A stretch of 49,017 bases of DNA from Sporodiniella umbellata (lineage: Eukaryota; Mucoromycota; Mucoromycetes; Mucorales; Rhizopodaceae). The translations under genes and the position numbers were made by a program. Below, one piece after another: positions 32,156 to 44,931 of this stretch. The stretch is from the NCBI GenBank assembly GCA_025677835.1, contig JAIXMR010000145.1:1-49017 (forward strand), given 5' to 3'. Below the pieces are notes generated by a model, which saw only the letters and a program-made list of their open reading frames with translations, did not search any database and was not told the origin of the DNA. Numbering within the stretch: position 1 is the first letter of the stretch; each line of letters starts with the position of its first letter.

Positions 32156-34735
32156 TTAATGATAGTTACCGTAACCTTGTGGAGGCTGTTGTGGAGGGTA
32201 TCCTTGAGACGCGTTAGGTGAATATCCCCCTTGATTTATAGCGGGTGATCCATTACCGTAATAGGCATACCCTTGTTGTTGCTGTTGAGGTGGTGGTGGT
32301 GGTGGCTGTTGTTGTTGGGGTGGATAAGTAGGCGGTTGATGATAGTAATCATAGCCAGCTGTATTATTACCAGTAGTATTGGTAGTATTTGTAGGGGGGT
32401 AATAATGACCATAGTTAGGCGCACTTGGTCCGTAGGTATTGTACCCTGGCTGCTGTTGCTGAATGGAAACATGGCTCATCGAGTTGCTCAGATCGTTCAT
32501 ACCATACACCGGATTACTGTTGGTAGCCAATACAGGCGTTTGTTGGTAGTAATAAGGATCTTGCCCACCTGCGGCTGGCTGTGGAGGATAGTTTTTGTCG
32601 TATGTATCCGCAGCATCAAAGGAAGATGTGAATGTAAATGATTTGTCTCGAATAATACACTCAATCTTGACCTCTGTCAAGCCAAAGTACATTTTGATGG
32701 TCATATTGACCTTTTCTCCTGGTCGAACACCATCTAAATGTGGCATACGGATGGGAAAGTGACCCACTTTGCGTACAAGAGGATGTGAAGTTAATCGAGG
32801 CGGTGCTCCTTCGCCATCAAAAGCAAAAAGGTCTTTTTTTTTGGTTAAAGATAGAAACATAGAGTAAGAATAAAGCTCAAATCCATTGTTTTTTTTTTTT
32901 TTTTTTTTTCATACCAGAATCTGTGTCGTTTGGATAACTAATTACAAAGTTTTTGGAGATACATTCATCTACTTTGATACTCTGTCCTTTTTGTACATAC
33001 ACACTGAAACGCTGACGACAGTAACGCTTACCGTCAACGCCCATGACTGAATACTCTTGAGGGTCCAGATCTTCTTGAAATAACATACGTGTTTCTACAC
33101 CATAAGTTCTTCTTGACACACGTTCTGTCACTACCTGAGGGCTTAAACCAAAGTAGACTGCACCGCGTACCACTGCCAGCTCACCACGAGGAGGTACACC
33201 AATCATACCCACCTGGCTTGCAAACTCTTCTTCCACTCGACGAAAGAGATAGTTCGACTGACCAAATCCTCCTACCAAAAAGATAGCCTCGAGTCCAGGA
33301 GACTGTACAAGCTGACCGCGAATCAATTCCAGTACCTGACGAATCACAGGCTCAAACACGTATTCTTTCAATTCCTCTGCAGGCAAACACAACGAGCCGT
33401 TGTCGAGTCCAATATCAGGGTCAGAGAGATCACCCAGACCCATAGAAGCAGGCAGATCTAAAAAGTGGTCCTCTACACCATCAAAATCCGGCTTGATCAA
33501 GTTGATAAACGTATCCATAATGACTTCCATGGCCGAATCGTTAATCGTATGATAATGAGAAAACTTGCGCTTTAAATACTCGCGCATCCTTAAATCTAAA
33601 AAGCCAGAGCCACAGGAACCACCATGTCCGTTGGTAACTTCCTTTAGAGTACGTCTATTCAATCAAAGAACAAAATGTGAATAACCAAAGATGTATATAT
33701 AAATATATATATATGTATGTATGTATATATGTATGTATATGCGTTTCTTTTTTTTTTTTTTTTTTTTTTTGACATTTACTTTTCCCCTGACGGTTCATGA
33801 ATTTCAAATACAATTAGATCTACCGTACCTCCACCTGCATCACAAATCATGAAGCGTTGACCGTGTCTTAGATTAAATTGTTCTGATTTCTTTTCACAAT
33901 ATAGAGCGGCTGCTTCTGGTTCTGAAATCAACATTAAACGATCTGGATGATCGTTACTGTTGATCAGGCCAGCTCGAATAGAAGCTTCACGCATAATGGC
34001 TTTTGCTCGGTCACTCCACATGGCAGGAACTGTCAAACACTAAAGACAGCTAAATACATACGCACGCAAAAAGGAGAGAATAGACTTACATAACGAAATC
34101 TTGATTGATCGTAGTTTCCAGCAAATCCTTTCAATAACTCAGTACACACATGAAGATGGAAGGCGCGTAAATAATCAGCAATGACATCTGTGATATTTAA
34201 TCCGTTGCCGAGGTCGGTTTGTTGTAGATGTTCGTCGAGATATAGCTTGAATTTTGAAAGTAACATTAAATCTGCATTGTTAGGCTTCATAGCTTGTCTT
34301 CTTGCCCCATGTCCCCAATCGGCGAGCTGGGGTACTCCTTTACGATAAAGTGCAAGTGTAGGTGTCTATCAAACAACGTCAGATAACCAGATGTTTATCG
34401 TTATTTGTGTATCTCTTTATCCTCTTCTTACTTTTGGGTATACTTGGTTGTTTTGCTTTGGCCTATTTTTTTTTTTATAAAAAAATATAGAAAACAGTAT
34501 TTGAATTAAATGTTGTCAAAAGCTTTTTCTCTTTTTACCATTTCACAATGTCAATGACCTCTTCATTTTGTGCAAATGCATAACAACAGCCAGAGTATGT
34601 GGTACCTGTTTTGATTTGTTAAAAAAAAAAAAAAGGGGGGCAATACTTCTTTTACAAGGTTCTATTAGTTCTTTATTTACCAAAGTCAATGCCCACAATG
34701 ACTGGGTAGTCAGCGTGATTGAATCCTGAACTCAT
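32156..34735 (-). CDS. HSPA12-like Hsp70 family protein with Q/P/Y/G-rich tail
   Basis: ATPase of the divergent HSPA12 branch of the Hsp70 family. Exons 34735-34681, 34605-34539, 34462-34432, 34365-34090, 34039-33780, 33654-32915, 32832-32156 give 701 aa. Nucleotide-binding motifs: VIVGIDFGTTYSG (phosphate 1), MICDAGGGTVDLI (phosphate 2), IFLVGGFGQSNYLF (adenosine). The classical substrate-binding domain is short and divergent after GVRPGEKVNMTIKMYFG. The final about 170 residues are low complexity: YYYQQTPVL, SIQQQQPGYNTYG, NYGHYYPPTNTT, PPTYPPQQQQPPPPPPQQQQ and PPQQPPQGYGNYH, similar in make-up to prion-like assembly domains. Client specificity is unknown. Confidence 0.9.
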
Positions 34736-36231
34736 AGTGAAACAAAAAAAGGAAAAAAAAAAAAGAAAGGAAAAATAATAAAAGTAAACTCAAGAAAAGT
34801 GTTAAAAAAGGATAAAAATAGAAAGCCAACTCCGAATACGACCAAAAAAGAAAAAATAAAGAAAAGTACGATTCAAGAGTATACAAAAATTAAATAACAA
34901 ACATTAGTTGATAGAATAGCTCAAGCATGGAAGATAGCCAGAAATCAGAATAGCTTTATTAAAAAAAAAAAAAAAAAACAACGACTGTCAAAAAGGTCCT
35001 TTGTAAATAAAAGAAATGAACAAGAGTTATTTTTAGCATCTGCGCTGACTTTTTTTAGTCTGTTTTTAATTTTTCAGTTCACTGAATCAATGGTAAATGT
35101 ACCTTTGTTTACAAAGTACTTTTGTGCGAGCTCCGTGCTCCATCCTGAGCCGATATCCCGTTCAATTTCTCACTTCAAATAGAACAACAACAGTGCAGTA
35201 ATGATGTTACTTGATAGAGAACAATCTGCTACTCCCAGCATCATTCAAGCCCTCAAAAATCAGATAAGGCACTTTAAAGAAAATTGCATCTGTCTTAATA
35301 GATTACACTTTTCTACTACCATGTATACCCTTACCCGTAAGACAAGGCATTTATAGAGCCGTTCAAGGATCAGTTAATGGCTCACATACAAATCTACATA
35401 TACAAAATAACCTTAGTGTGGTCGCTGTATTGTCACTACTATTATTATTTTTACGTATCCAAGTGAAATCATAAACTCTTTGGCATAGTCAAGAAAACGT
35501 AAAAAAAAAAAAAAGGGACCCTCTTTTTATTATTATAGAACTAAAGAAAAGGCAATAGCATTTGCGTCATGCCAAGACTTTACTGAGCAAATAGCTTGGC
35601 TCGTTTTATAGGAGCCTCTTTGTTGCAATATATACTATTAGAAACCGCCACGACGAATGTTATTTATATGATCAATATCGTATTTTATAATACTAACCAT
35701 ATACAACAACAATTTTTAAACACTGCACAGAATATGTATAGTATGTAAATATCGCCTATATTGTATAACCTCTTGTTATAAAAACTAAAGACGAATTCGA
35801 GTTCAACTGAAGTAGTTTAAACAAACAAAAAAGGCCTACACCGTAATGCACTGACGTCGTCATCAGAAAACGTTGAGTGGGGACTTTACATAAAGACCTA
35901 TCTATCGGTCAGTATTGTTTGGTAAAACTTTTTCTCTTCAGTTACTTTCAAACGTCCAGTGCCCTATGTCAAATGTATCTTCTATAAAAGCTTTTTAGTG
36001 TAAACACACATGTAAAATCCAATCCAAAAAAGAATCAGTGAATTACTCATGACAATTAGTATTTTGGTTATATAAACTCACCTTACAATAAGCTCACTTT
36101 TAACTCATACAAATGAACTTTTTTTTTAAAAAAAAGAATCCCATAGGATTAAAAATGAGGCCTTGATACAATACACCAGCCTGCCTATATGAACAACATA
36201 GCGATACGTTTTATTCTAAGCTGTTTGTATT

Positions 36232-36263
<32 letters not shown>

Positions 36264-37201
36264 ACTTTTATGAAGAGGCAAGTAGATTGGAATCCAACTT
36301 GTGTACATACGCTTGGAAGGCTTGAATAAGAGAGCACAATCAAGTAAACTATATGATTCAAAGGCACAGTTACAGACTGTCAATTCAAGAACAGAAGGAG
36401 TTTAGAATAAACTTCTCGAACACCTAGTTTTGGAAATTTATCTGAGTCTTTAAAAGGGTCTGTGGCGATCAGACAAAGTATAAACCAAATCACTCAGACA
36501 ATGGTTTAGAATATCAAACTACGATGAATGTTTTTTTTATCGTGTATATAAAAAAAGTTTTGTGACATGGTTCTTTTTTGCTTAGCATGTCGATCTTTTA
36601 AAGGATCCAGCATAAAAACTAGCTCTGATGATAAGGCTCCAAAAAGATCGTATGACATTTGTCTTCATGAGGTAGATGAATGACAAGAAAAAGATGAAAT
36701 GTAGCTATTTGGTAACTTTGGTTAACCTTAAAAAGGAATTTCAAAAATAAAACAAAAGCCCTTTGCTATAATCTTTCCTTTTATTTTGCAAGATTCATGA
36801 CACACACAGAGAAAAGCGTTGCTTGAAGGGCTGATGCCTTTACAATCAGATAGACAGTAAGAGTATCATTTGGCTTTCAAGGCCAGCTATCAATTTAGAT
36901 TGTATACATACAGCTCTGGCTAGTCTATACAAAATTCATCGTATATGCACAGGCTTTGACGAACAACCTGAATCAACTTTACTAGCAGATAAAGATCAGC
37001 TTTTGCTGTCTTTTTTTTCTTTTTTTTTTTTTTACTTTGCAGCATGGTTTTATGTATTATGCATTTCTTTTCGTATTGGAGTCTGCTACTCTTTTTTAAA
37101 TTGCGCTATTCTCCCTGGACACAGCTCCTGTACACGTCATTGTTTTTTTTTCCTTTTTTCCCTTTTCTTTTTTTTTTTTTTTTTTTTTCTTCAGTTTTAA
37201 A
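34736..37201. other. Gene-free spacer of 2.5 kb
   Basis: Divergent spacer between the Hsp70-like gene and the PP2A scaffold gene. AT-rich with A28 (36234-36261), A14-A17 (34961-34978, 35500-35514) and T-tracts; no open frame with family similarity and no terminal repeats. The 37160-37195 region, T-rich and just before the PP2A start, is probably promoter. Confidence 0.6.
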
Positions 37202-39662
37202 ATGGCAGCCAACACAACCGACATGGAGATTGACACTAACGTAGTAGCTACTGAATTTATGGATGAAGATCCTCCTAATGAAACCAACAACATTGCCAGC
37301 CTGATTGATGACCTTAAAAATGAAGATGTCACTTTTAGACTTGTCTCTGTAAAGAAGTTGAGCATCATTGCCAACGCTTTTGGTGAAGAGAGAACCAGAA
37401 GTGAACTTGTGCCTTTTCTTCAAGGTATATTTAAACTTTTTTTTTGGTTTTGCGTTTCTTTGAAAACCAAACAAAAAAAAACGCGTTGTTTTATTTACAT
37501 ATAAATAGAATCCCTTGATGATGACGACGAAGTGCTATTGGCTTTAGCCGAGGAACTCGAAAAATTAGTAGACGCTGTAGGAGGCAAAGAACAGGCTCAT
37601 TGCCTTTTGCCCCCTTTGGAGAACATTGCTACTATGGAAGAAGCCACTGTGAGAGATAAGGTATAAAAACCTGAGACAAACACCCCCCCCCCTTGTGAAT
37701 TGGCTTACCAAGGTCATTGTAGGCTGTTAACTCTCTTTGCTCCATTGCAAATATTTTATCTCAACAACACCTTGAACAATACTTTTTACCACTTGTAAAA
37801 AGATTGAGTAGCGGCGAATGGTTTACAAGTAGAACCTCGTCTACTGGCTTATATGCCGTCATTTATAAAACAAGTGATGCCAAACTTCAAGAAGAACTCA
37901 GAATGTAAGAAGACGGAAAAAAAAAAGCAAGCTTGGAGAAGGTCTTTATGAGAAAACAACATATAACGCAAAACCTTGTGATATATAGGTCTTTTAGTAA
38001 ATTAGTAGCAGACGACAGCCCCATGGTTAGAAGAGCAGCCTCAAAAGCGCTTGTGGTACGTCACACTATAAGAAAAAATTGGATAAATGATATTAACATC
38101 TGTTTACAGGGCCTCATTAGCCAAATGTCTGATGAGGACATCCTTTCTACCATCATCCCTTTCTTTCAAAAACTATCTGAAGATGATCAAGATTCTGTTC
38201 GTTTATTGACGGTTGAGATCTTGGTAGCTCTTGCTAAACGACTGGACGAAGAAAAGAGAAGGGAGCTTTTATTACCCGCATTCACAACCTTATCAACCGA
38301 TAAAGCATGGAGAGTAAGATATATGGTAGCTTCTAAATATTTCGAGGTAGACACGCACACAAACACAAAACACATAGGACTTTTGTTGAACTTTTGTTTT
38401 AAAAAATCGTACAGCTTGCTGAAGCATTTGGACAAAACATAGTTCAAGAAAACTTCACGGAAGCCTTTGTCAACATTTTGAAAGATACAGAAGGAGAGGT
38501 CAGAACAGCAGCAGCCAGTCAAGTACCTGGCTATGCCAAATTGGTAGATAAGGCCATCACCCTCTCCGACATTTTACCCTGCGTGCGATTGTTAGTAACA
38601 GACGAAAACCAACATGCACGTGCTGCTCTTGCAAAGGATCTGAGCGGATTAGCACCTATTATTGGTCAAGACGCGTATGTATCCCAAATATGTGTATAGA
38701 TATGTTTTCAAAAAAAAAAAAAAAAAGTAGTAGTTTTAAACTAACATTGCATGCATGTATCTAGAACAATGCAATATTTACTACCCTTATTTTTACAACA
38801 GCTTACGGATGAGTTCCCTGATGTTCGTTTGAATGTCATTTCCAACCTGGAGACTATCAATAAAGGTAGAAACATTAAAACAAATACAACAGATGGATCA
38901 AATATGTATTAAAAAAACAACTGTAGCTATCGGTATTGAAAGAGTATCACAAGCATTGCTTCCAGCCATTGTTGAGTTATCAGAAGACAAACAATGGCGT
39001 ATTCGTCTGGCTATTATCGAATATGTTCCACTTTTAGCCAAACAATTTGGACCAAAATTTTTTGAAGAGAAGCTTTTGGAACTTTGCATGTCCTGGCTGC
39101 GTGATCTTGTCTTTTCTATTCGCGAAGCGGCAACCGTCAACTTAATGGAACTTACTAAAGTGTTTGGTGCTGACTGGGCAAAACAAGCCATCATTCCTGA
39201 GGTGATGAAGATGATAACAGATGAAAATTACTTGCATAGAATGACCACTATTTTTGCATTGACAGTAAGTTGCAAAAAAAAAAGAAAAAATTCTCCGACT
39301 AGCAGTTTTTTCTTAAACATTATGGATAGACTATGGCTGAAGCTCTGACACCTGTTATGGTGAAAGACTCCATTCTTCCTACGATCATTGAGCTTTCAAA
39401 AGACCCTATTCCAAATATTCGATTCAACGTCGCTAAATCCTTGGAAAGTTTGATACCATTATTAAAGAAAGATGCTGATACGACTGGGCTTGTGGACAGC
39501 TCTGTAAAGCCCACTCTCGAAAAACTCCGTACCGACCAAGATGTAGATGTCAGATTTTTTGCTGTAAAAGCTTTGGAGAGCAATGGTAACGTAACCAAAA
39601 AAAAAAAAAAACATCGTTTCCTACTTTTGACCTGACACTTATTTCACATTATCTAGCTTAAA
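37202..39662 (+). CDS. TPD3: PP2A scaffolding subunit A (HEAT repeats)
   Basis: Scaffold of protein phosphatase 2A, linking catalytic and B subunits. Exons 37202-37424, 37509-37660, 37723-37904, 37989-38055, 38110-38346, 38415-38674, 38765-38865, 38927-39264, 39330-39585, 39658-39662 give 606 aa, near the family's 589-635. Tandem HEAT repeats are visible throughout, e.g. [96 protein letters not shown] and [16 protein letters not shown]. The last exon as placed is 5 nt (ending ...SNA); reading through the last donor instead gives a Lys-rich tail, so this end is uncertain. Confidence 0.95.
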
Positions 39663-39998
39663 AAAAAACTTATTATGGGGGAAGATAATTTTTATTGTAA
39701 ATTGTAATTTTTTTCTTTATAAACAAAAAAAAAACAAGATGAAAGGGAGAATTCATAAAAAGAATACATTGTATAATAACGTCTGATGTATAATTTTCAC
39801 ACCCTCTGGCTTTTCAAAATGTAACAAAACACAAAGCAAGAGTGTTTTACGATATTCGCCGAATCAGTTCGTTTTGAACTGTTCAAAGTACTTATAAAAA
39901 GCTTGGGCATTTTGTGTATTTTTTGCTTTTTTTTTTTTCAAGTTCTGTCTTTTCAATATCGCAAACTACTTGCCACTCTTTTATCAATAGTTTATAAA
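39663..39998. other. Intergenic spacer
   Basis: 336 bp between the PP2A scaffold gene and the IQGAP gene, both on the plus strand. AT-rich with A-tracts and a T-tract at 39929-39938. It must hold the 3' end of the first gene and the promoter of the second. No gene seen. Confidence 0.5.
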
Positions 39999-42900
39999 AT
40001 GATTAACGAAACCCCATTAAACAAGTTGTCAAATATGGTTGGCAAAAATGGTCTTTTAGATTTAAATATTCCTACGATTACTCAAAACGTTGAGGATGTA
40101 CTTGGTAAATAAAGAAAAAGTTTTTTTTTTTTTTTTTTGAGAGAAACTATATATAATTGTGCATACACTTGAACTGTTTTACTAAAAATAAAGGGTTTTA
40201 ATTATAGGTATGCAAGGTTTGTTGTCAAACTCAATCGGCCTTGCTTTACATAGTAATCTAAAATCGTTTAGGTCGTATTCGGCTTCAGAAAGACGAACAA
40301 GCAAATACCAGTCAATGGATGGATAAACAAAGAAATAATATTTTAGCCTATGAGTATCTTTGCCATATTGGTGAAGCCAAAGAGTAATTTTAAATTGAGA
40401 GTGGGAGAAAGATATAGAGAAACACAATATCTTTTTGGGTACTTTTATCGGTGCGTATATTAACGTGTTTTTTTTTTTTTTTTTTTGTACCTGTTCTTAG
40501 GTGGATTGAAGGATGTTTGAGTCAAGAATTAGATTCAATTATTGAATTGGAAGAGACTATGAGAAATGGTATTGTATTGGCAAAATTGGCCAATTGGTTT
40601 GCACCTGGCACTGCCCGAAAAATTTTTCAGGTAAGATAGGAAAATTACTTTGATCAAGAGTATATGTATTGATATGTCTACATTAAGGGTACAAAACTTC
40701 AGTTTCGCCATTCAGACAACATCAACTATTTTTTTGAGGCCTTGAGGGCTATCGAGCTTCCTCAAATCTTTTGGTTTGAACTAACCGACTTGTATGAAAA
40801 GAAGAACATTCCCAAAGTGATTTACTGCATTCATGCTCTCAGGTAAAAAAAACACACATCTGAAGATGTTTTTGTTTTTAAAAGAAACTAACCCCAAAAA
40901 TAAAACTTTTGTAGTCACTGGTTGTCAGGTCTCAACATGGCACCTAATATCAAAAATCTTTTGGGGCAACTTCACTTTACAAGTATGTAAAAAGGGTTTA
41001 GACATTTTTCTGTTTTTAGCTAACAATTAAAAGGTGAGGAATTAAATAACACGCAACGCCATTTGGATATGATAGGAGCACCTATGCCGAATTTCTTGAG
41101 TTTAAGTTGCTCGCTGTTTCGAGATTTGGATATGATAGAAGATGATGAGAACGACAATTGTTTAAAAATAAGCCCCACATCTTTTGATCTGAAAACACCT
41201 GAACTTTTTATTGGAGGCGACGACTCAGATATTGAGTCTATCGCTGATAGTAGCTTAAAAGGTTGGTATTTTAAAGTCTAAATAACAGTTAACACATTTC
41301 GCAGTATAAATAATGACTCTTTTTGTTAGATGAAGATCAATGGTCTTGTCCTTGGTTCTCCAGAGAAGAGCACCAAAAAATGGAAGAGTCCTCTGAGTTT
41401 ATTACTTGGGTTACACACCTTCAATCTAATGCAAGAAGAACCCTTAGCAAAAAAGACTTGAGCAAAACTCTACAAAATTTATCCGACTGTAGTATTGATT
41501 TTGCTACCCAGCTGCAGGCTCAGTGTAGAGGATATAGTGGACGTCTCAGGCAGAAAGAGTTGAAAAAAAAATATAAGTCCTACTTGAACGAAGCGATTCA
41601 AGTACAAGACTGCCTGAAAACCAAGTTTGTCAATGCAAATAATCGACTGAGTAACGATATGGTCCCATCACCGTCGGCCGTTAAAAGCTTTGTCCATCTC
41701 TTGGATGAAAACGACCTGGATTTTGACCGTGAAATGGAACTGGAATCGCTCCGCCAAAATGTCATGGAATGTTTACGCGAAAACAGCGAGTTTGAGACTC
41801 ATGTTACCACTTTGGATACTAGAATTTCCCTTTTGTTGAAAAACAACAAAAAAAGCAGAAGATTCGATTATCAAACGAAATATCTTAAAAAAAAGGAGAA
41901 AGAACAAAAATGGGCTGATGTTGAAAACACTAAACCAGACTTTTTTTCGCTTACTGGCAGTGATAGAGAAAGCAAAAGAAAACTAGATCAGTTTCAAAAC
42001 CTAGTTTACGTTCTTCAAACAGAGCCTCAGTATGCAGCAAGACTACTTTCAATGAACAAACGAAGAAAGCTGGGAGATAGAGCTAATCCAGTCTATGTGG
42101 AAAGTGCGGTAACATCAATTTTCAAAGACATTAAAAGCCAGAGAGAAGAGTTTTTATTGCTTAAGCTTTTGAAGGTAACATAAACACACAAACTCAAAGG
42201 CTTACTCTGCTGTTGATTTCTTAACCTAAATTTTTAATTTAGAGATGTATTATGGAAGAAATCAGCCATATTGACTCACCAAGAGAATTCATAAATGGCG
42301 ACTTTCCATTTGTAGAGCTTGAGTCTGAAACGACCAACATAAAAAAAGAGCGTCGCTTTTTCAAAGAGTTGTTTGGGGAGATTATTCAAAAAACTATAGA
42401 AAGTAACTATACATATATACATATCACAGATATACCAGATACTTACGGGAAACAGTGGTTCGTGAAAGGGAGAAAGAGACCGCTAACAGTCCTGAGCAAA
42501 ACAAAGATCCCAAAATGAAAGAACATCCCCTAAAGTCTTTAGGAAATCCAGCAAAACTAATGGCTATTGCCGAGGTCTTTTTCCAAAAGATTAGCTCTAC
42601 ATCCTTGGTTGTTCCTTACAGTATTCGTATGGTTGCTAAAGAACTCAAAAAGGGTTTGGAGAAAAAATTTCCAAATGAACCTAAAGAAGACATCCTGAAA
42701 ATTGTTGGATGTTTTATTTATCGTAACTATTTAAAACCTGGGCTAAAGTAAATGCATTGTTAAACTATGAAAAAACAAATCAATATATACTAAAGCAACT
42801 TGGTAGTTTCCCAGAAAAGCATGGTTTGAAAGAAGTATACATTAGTCCTAGACATCGAATTGATATTCAAGAGGTAGTCATATTTGCCAACTGTTGTCTT

Positions 42901-44462
42901 TATTGACTGGAAAAAATAGGTGTCCAATATGCTTCAGCAAATAGCAACTGGTATAAATTCTCTTGGAAATGAAAGGCAAGGGCCAGCTTCGTACCAGCCT
43001 TTCAATTCTGCTTCGAAAATTTATTTTAGCTGGGTTTCCAATTGTAAGTTTAATTCTTGTTCAATTTTCTATATATTTCAGCCTTTCTTACATGTAATTT
43101 ATAACAGTAATTCATGTCAAAGAGCCCGAAGCTTACTACAACGTAAATATACTTAACGACGAAGTATTCCACACTCGTCCAATGGTGTACCTTTCTCCGA
43201 AAGAGTTGTTCCACCTTCAGCTTGTTCTTCACAGCAATATAGATACAATTGAGCCTGATGGTGCGAGCGCTCTCTCAACTGTCATTCACGACATGGGAAA
43301 GCCCACATACGAAGCAAAAGCCGATATATCTAAACTCCGAGTACGTCTTTTGTTGTCCAGACCATGCAATAATTCGTCAGCAGACTCTGAAGCTCAGCAC
43401 AGACAGCTGCAGATTGACGCCAAACGCCTTGTAGTATACGTACTCAAAGTTCAAAGCGGTCCAAGTCTTGTCAGTATCTTTCAGCAGCCAATAACAATGC
43501 AACATGAGGCTGCGTGGAATCAACTCAAGCAAAAAGAGTTTACCAAGCCTGAACAAGATTGCAGTCAGGTTACTGAAAAGCGAAGGTACTTAAACCTTGG
43601 CCGAAGCAATAGAATTGTAGATTTACAAAAGTAAAAACGAAAGAAAAATAGATGAAACAAAATCCAACCGTATACTAAATGTATCTTGTCATATTAGGTT
43701 GAACTTTTTTCAACTTAAAGAGTTAACCCATCGACTTGTAAACGATTTGAAAGATGAGGATAGTGAGCCCTGTGATAGCCACTATCAGAAAGTATTAACA
43801 GATATTGCAAGAGATATCATCGAAAAGAACACGCGCCGAATCGAAAGAGAGCAAGAAATCGAGCGCACCAAACAAACTTTAAACCAACTAAAAGAAAAGC
43901 GTGAATTTTTGACGGCTCAAATCGACAATTTCGAGTGTTACCTCAATAGCTGTATACAAGGAATGGCAGAAACACATGAGAAAAATCGTCCAAAGTTCTC
44001 TGTGCCATTCACAAAACAGTACTTCCACATGCGAAAGCTTCGAAAGCTAAACATGGTGCCCAAGTTTGGATCTTACAAATACACTGTCAAGAAGCTTTTC
44101 GATCGCCAAGTGTTATCTGGCATAACACATGTGCTAGAAAAGAGCTATGACAGCACCAACATTGTTTTGTCCATGGACCAGGCAAACACAATTACGGTCC
44201 AAGCTAATTATAAGCACTGGCCTAATCCCTTTGTAAAAGCTGCCATCAAGTACGACGATCTGCTTCAAGCTCAGTTTGAAGGCATAAAAACTATGTCTAT
44301 ACTTGATGGAATGGTCAATATAAATGTCAGTACATTTATATTGCTATTAAACAAAAAGTACGTTCTTTTCTTTTTCTAATTACAACATACTTACCACTTC
44401 TCCCTTAGGTTTTACAGCTAAAGCTGCAATCCTTTTGCTTTAACAAAAGCTGTAAAGATTAG
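39999..44462 (+). CDS. IQG1: IQGAP-like protein (Rng2/Iqg1 type)
   Basis: Actin-ring and polarity scaffold, active in cytokinesis. Fourteen exons (39999-40104, 40272-40383, 40501-40630, 40688-40842, 40915-40982, 41034-41261, 41330-42174, 42243-42402, 42456-42747, 42807-42873, 42920-43043, 43108-43630, 43698-44325, 44409-44462) give 1163 aa with continuous phases. Calponin-homology domain: LAYEYLCHIGEAKEWIEGCL, NGIVLAKLANWFAPGTARKI, LQFRHSDNINYFFEALRAI. One IQ motif (LQAQCRGYSGRLRQKE). RasGAP-related domain from SPREFINGDFPFVELE to VSNMLQQIATGINSLG. RasGAP C-terminal domain with a long coiled coil and LKLQSFCFNKSCKD at the end. Iqg1 in yeast is longer (about 1500 aa), with more IQ repeats. The exon 8-10 junctions are the least certain. 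Confidence 0.92.
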
Positions 44463-44931
44463 ATCTTTTTTAAAAAAAAAATTAATTCAAAATATAAAAT
44501 AACAAAAGAAAAAAAAGCTTAAAAGCTTTTTGTACCAAACCTTAAAAACAATTTTTTTTAACGTTAGTTTTTTGAATTCATTTTTCTGTATAAACATTTT
44601 TGAACATAGCAAGCACGCAAGTAGCTATTTAAAAAGAGGGGGTAGCCTAAAACCCAGTCGAATCCTCGATTGAGCCTACAAGTACATAACGATAGTATTT
44701 GAAGATAATGGAGCCACCCCAAAAGTTCTATACTGTTTTGAGCTACTGTTGATAAAAAAAAACACAACACCACAACCGAAAGCGAACACCAAAAAAGAAG
44801 CTTGTCCTATAAAAATTGAATCTTGTAGTGTGAAGCCGCCTTTATGAAGAGTCTAAAGATCATTATAGAACATTGTTTTGTCTTGAGAACAACCACATAA
44901 AAAAAAAATGTTTATTATAGTGTGATTGGAA
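44463..44931. other. Intergenic spacer between convergent genes
   Basis: 469 bp separating the stops of the IQGAP and Skt5-like genes. AT-rich, with a T6A10 palindrome near 44466-44481. No gene seen. Confidence 0.55.

Noticed and set aside
42403..42820. Apparent frameshifts in the IQGAP RasGAP region
   Set aside because: With introns 42403-42455 and 42748-42806 the frame is restored without any change, so it is not a pseudogene.
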